A DNA stretch of 64,000 bases, from contig NZ_CP084876.1 of the NCBI RefSeq assembly GCF_020525925.1, forward strand, positions 3,286,001-3,350,000. Direction: 5' to 3'. A model generated the notes under the pieces. The model saw nothing but the letters and a program-made list of their open reading frames with translations, did not search any database and was not told the DNA's origin. Source of the stretch: Klebsiella quasipneumoniae subsp. quasipneumoniae. Lineage in GTDB: Bacteria; Pseudomonadota; Gammaproteobacteria; Enterobacterales; Enterobacteriaceae. The position numbers and the translations under genes were made by a program. Shown here piece by piece: positions 61,645 to 64,000 of the stretch (the first letter of the stretch is position 1; the number at the start of each line of letters is the position of its first letter).

Positions 61645-63036
61645 CTAGGACTCCCAGGCCTGCTCCGCCTTGGCGGCATCGAACTGCGGCGGCGGTTTAC
61701 GGAAGCGTCGGGTCAGATAAGCCAGATACACCAGACCAAGCGCCGCCCACACCAGACCGAGCGTCAGGGAAGTGGCCTCGAGGTTGATCCACAGCACCCC
61801 TACCGTCAACGCCCCGACCATCGGCAGCAGCAGATAGTGCAGTCGATCCTTCCAGGTTTTGTTGTACCCTTTGCGCCGCCAGAAGTGGTTGAACACCGAC
61901 AGGTTAACGAAGGTGAAGGCCACCAGCGCGCCGAAGTTAATCAACGCGGTGGCGGTCACCAGGTCGAAGAACAGCGCCGACAGCGCGACAATACCCACCA
62001 TAATCACGTTCAACGCCGGGGTGCGCCATTTCGGATGCACATAGCCGAAAATGCGCTCCGGGAAGACGTTATCGCGGCCCATCACGTACAGCAGCCGGGA
62101 GACGCTGGCATGGGACGCCAGGCCGGACGCCAGGGTGTTAACAAAGGTGGTGCAGAGGAAAATTGACTGGAACAGCTTGCCGCCCACGTACAACGCAATC
62201 TCCGGCAGCGCGGCGTCCGGGTCTTTAAAGCGATGAATATCCGGGAAAAACAGCTGCATAAAGAACGACGCGACGATGAAAATAATGCCGCCGTACATCG
62301 CGGTGAGAAAAATCGCCTTCGGGATCACCCGTGCGGCGTCAGGCGTCTCTTCCGACAGCGTGGTCACCGCGTCGAAGCCGAGAAACGAAAAGCAGACGAT
62401 GGTCGCCCCGGTAATAATCGGGATCAGATGCGCATTCTGGCTGATAAACGGCTGCAGCGACCAGACGGTCCCTACCCCCTCGCCTTTGTGCAGCCCCTGG
62501 ACCACCAGAATGACAAACACCACCATAATCGAGATCTGCACCAGCACGAACAGGGTGTTGAAGTTGGCCACCAGGTTAACGCTTTTCAGGTTCGCGGCGG
62601 TCAGAATGGCGACAAAGGTCACCACCCACACCCATGGCGGCACTTCCGGGAACAGCGCCGAGAGATAGATCTTCGCCAGCAGGACGTTGATCATCGGCAG
62701 GAACAGATAATCCAGCAGCGACGACCAGCCGACCATAAAACCGACGTGCGGACTGATGGATTTTTGCGCGTAGGTGTAGGCAGAGCCGGCTTCCGGGAAC
62801 TGGCGCACCAGTTTGCCGTAGCTGATGGCGGTGAACAGCACGCCAGCCAGCGCCAGCAAATACGACGCCGGGACGTGGCCGTTGCTGATGCCGGAGACAA
62901 TGCCGAAGGTATCAAACACCGTCATCGGCGTCAGATAGGCGAGCCCCATCATCACCACTTGCCAGAGTTTGAGGGATTTACGCAGACGCGGTCTGCCCGC
63001 CTGAGCGGCGTTATGCGCAGGAAGATTAATTGCCAT
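61645..63036 (-). CDS. puuP: Putrescine importer PuuP
   Basis: Inner-membrane putrescine:proton symporter (APC family) of 463 residues with 12 TM helices. The N terminus from [20 protein letters not shown] is nearly identical to E. coli PuuP, and the E. coli length is 461. ATG at 63036 has GGGGGGAA upstream; the longer frame to 63090 is not conserved. Encoded after puuA on the same strand. Confidence 0.96.
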   Translation of the reverse strand: MAINLPAHNAAQAGRPRLRKSLKLWQVVMMGLAYLTPMTVFDTFGIVSGISNGHVPASYLLALAGVLFTAISYGKLVRQFPEAGSAYTYAQKSISPHVGFMVGWSSLLDYLFLPMINVLLAKIYLSALFPEVPPWVWVVTFVAILTAANLKSVNLVANFNTLFVLVQISIMVVFVILVVQGLHKGEGVGTVWSLQPFISQNAHLIPIITGATIVCFSFLGFDAVTTLSEETPDAARVIPKAIFLTAMYGGIIFIVASFFMQLFFPDIHRFKDPDAALPEIALYVGGKLFQSIFLCTTFVNTLASGLASHASVSRLLYVMGRDNVFPERIFGYVHPKWRTPALNVIMVGIVALSALFFDLVTATALINFGALVAFTFVNLSVFNHFWRRKGYNKTWKDRLHYLLLPMVGALTVGVLWINLEATSLTLGLVWAALGLVYLAYLTRRFRKPPPQFDAAKAEQAWES

Positions 63037-63389
63037 CGACCATTCCCCCCTTGCGGATAACAGTTTGCGGGCACAACGTTCGCGTGACAAACCTGCTTAG
63101 CAAGGGGGTAAGGCATAAATAAAAGGGTAAGACGGACCGGTGAGCGGTTGCTGGCTGGCATCCAATGCGGCCTGAGCGGCCTCCCTCTCCCTGCGGATAT
63201 TTGAACATCTGCATCATCTCATTTCCTCGTCACACACTGTGTCGTTAACTGAAGCCCCGTTGCCGCCTGCGCTCCTTAACGCGACATCCGGGAAATGGCT
63301 GGGCTCCCAGCAAAAAGGACGACCAGGCTCCGCTCAGGCCGTATGATGCTACTCATGACTCAACTCATGCGCCCCTCGCGGGGCGACCA
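63037..63389. other. puuA-puuP intergenic region
   Basis: About 350 bp with no gene. A hairpin GCCCCTCGCGGGGC at about 63371-63384 could act after puuA but lacks a T-run. A puuP promoter must be here or upstream; I could not pick a convincing one. No REP element seen. Confidence 0.5.
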
Positions 63390-64000
63390 TCAGGCGTTTT
63401 TCAACATCCACTCAATTTCAGTTTCTGTGATAAGACGCTCAAACTGCAATAATTCATCATGCTTGCAGGCATGGAAAACGTGGCAGAAACGCTCGCCGAG
63501 ACGCTCACGCAGGTGATCGTTCTGCATAAACTCCCACAGCGCGTCGCTCTGACGGATCGGGAACGGCAGCCCTTCTTGTTCCAGGCCGTTACCTTCCACC
63601 TCTTCCTGCAAAGGCAGCTGAGGGTTATCCAGCCCGTGCAGGATACCGGCGAAAATCGCCGCCATCACCAGATACGGGTTGGCGTCCGCTCCCGCCACGC
63701 GATACTCCACGCGGTGGTTCTGCCGTTCTCCGCACGGGATCCGCAGCGCCACGGTACGGTTGTTATGGCCCCAGGAAGCCTGCGTCGGGACATACATCCC
63801 CGGCTGGAAGCGGCGATACGAGTTCACGTTCGGCGCCAGCAGCGCCATCGAGGCCGGCATCAGATCGATCATCCCGGCCAGCGCGCGTTTGAGCAGCGCG
63901 GAGTCTTCCCCGTCGCCGTCCACCAGCACGTTTTCCCCTTTATTGTTCAGCATGCTGATGTGGATATGCATCCCGCTGCCCGCATGCTCTTCATAAGGCT
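63390..64000 (-). CDS. puuA: Gamma-glutamylputrescine synthetase PuuA (C-terminal part)
   Basis: C-terminal about 203 residues of a glutamine-synthetase-family enzyme; the N-terminal part lies beyond the window end. The frame enters from position 64000 with EEHAGSGMHIHISMLN, the GS metal/ATP motif, followed by VNSYRRFQPG and the C-terminal ERFCHVFHACKHDELLQFE. Catalyses ATP-dependent gamma-glutamylation of putrescine, the first Puu step. Position upstream of puuP agrees with E. coli. Confidence 0.95.
   Translation of the reverse strand, partial: PYEEHAGSGMHIHISMLNNKGENVLVDGDGEDSALLKRALAGMIDLMPASMALLAPNVNSYRRFQPGMYVPTQASWGHNNRTVALRIPCGERQNHRVEYRVAGADANPYLVMAAIFAGILHGLDNPQLPLQEEVEGNGLEQEGLPFPIRQSDALWEFMQNDHLRERLGERFCHVFHACKHDELLQFERLITETEIEWMLKNA

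Overview
The window reads as a chromosomal segment of an enterobacterium of the Klebsiella type (K. pneumoniae complex is my best guess). Almost every protein is a close match, in sequence and length, to E. coli genes of the 23-25 min region, in the same relative order. The flagellar (flg), curli (csg) and poly-GlcNAc (pga) clusters that sit in these intervals in E. coli K-12 are absent. DNA is GC-rich with very little mobile material: I see no insertion sequence, prophage or CRISPR array. Species assignment is inference.

Layout. 1-3492: 5' leader and gene for RNase E. 3491-5783: a LysR regulator and MFS exporter pair where E. coli has flgN-flgL. 5805-9626 (minus): rimJ-yceH-mviM-murJ. 9855-15223 (plus): mdtH, yceB, pyrC (PurR operator), dinI (LexA box), bssS, solA and a 37-codon yceO-like gene. 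15209-25067: trhO, lpxL, mdtG, msyB, yceK and the glucan genes opgGH/opgC. 25102-29368 (minus): TetR regulator, ymdB, ycdZ, ycdY, ycdX, ghrA.

29637-33910 is the most unusual part. Two identical tRNA-Ser(GGA) genes lie 3,810 bp apart. The first is followed by five tandem units of about 182 bp, each ending in a copy of the last 19 nt of the tRNA and each carrying a GNRA-capped terminator. The second is followed by a diverged unit and a truncated one. This is the architecture of the RtT repeats behind E. coli tyrT. Between the two tRNAs lies a LysR-pirin-isochorismatase cassette. An AT-rich gene for a DsbA-like protein with a CGPC active site abuts the second array.

34825-39415 (minus): phoH and the ferrous-iron uptake operon efeUOB under a Fur box. 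39686-41336: a nucleoside transporter and a small lipoprotein. 41471-47363: proline utilisation (putP/putA) with a cluster of PutA operator hexamers between them. 47493-54230: LprI-like protein, rutR, and the pyrimidine-degradation operon rutABCDEFG with a sigma-54 promoter and a RutR site. 54231-55548: 1.3 kb without genes, built of REP elements and a 370-bp direct repeat. 55549-59419: EamA transporter, ymdF, wrbA, yccJ, agp. 59572-61526: HxlR/SDR pair with a perfect 19-bp-arm palindrome, and two small secreted or membrane proteins. 61645-64000 (minus): puuP and the C-terminal part of puuA, cut by the window end.

By function the region joins nitrogen scavenging (rut, put, puu), envelope stress and osmoadaptation (opg, lpxL, msyB, ymdF), iron uptake (efe) and RNA metabolism (rne, tRNA-Ser, trhO).
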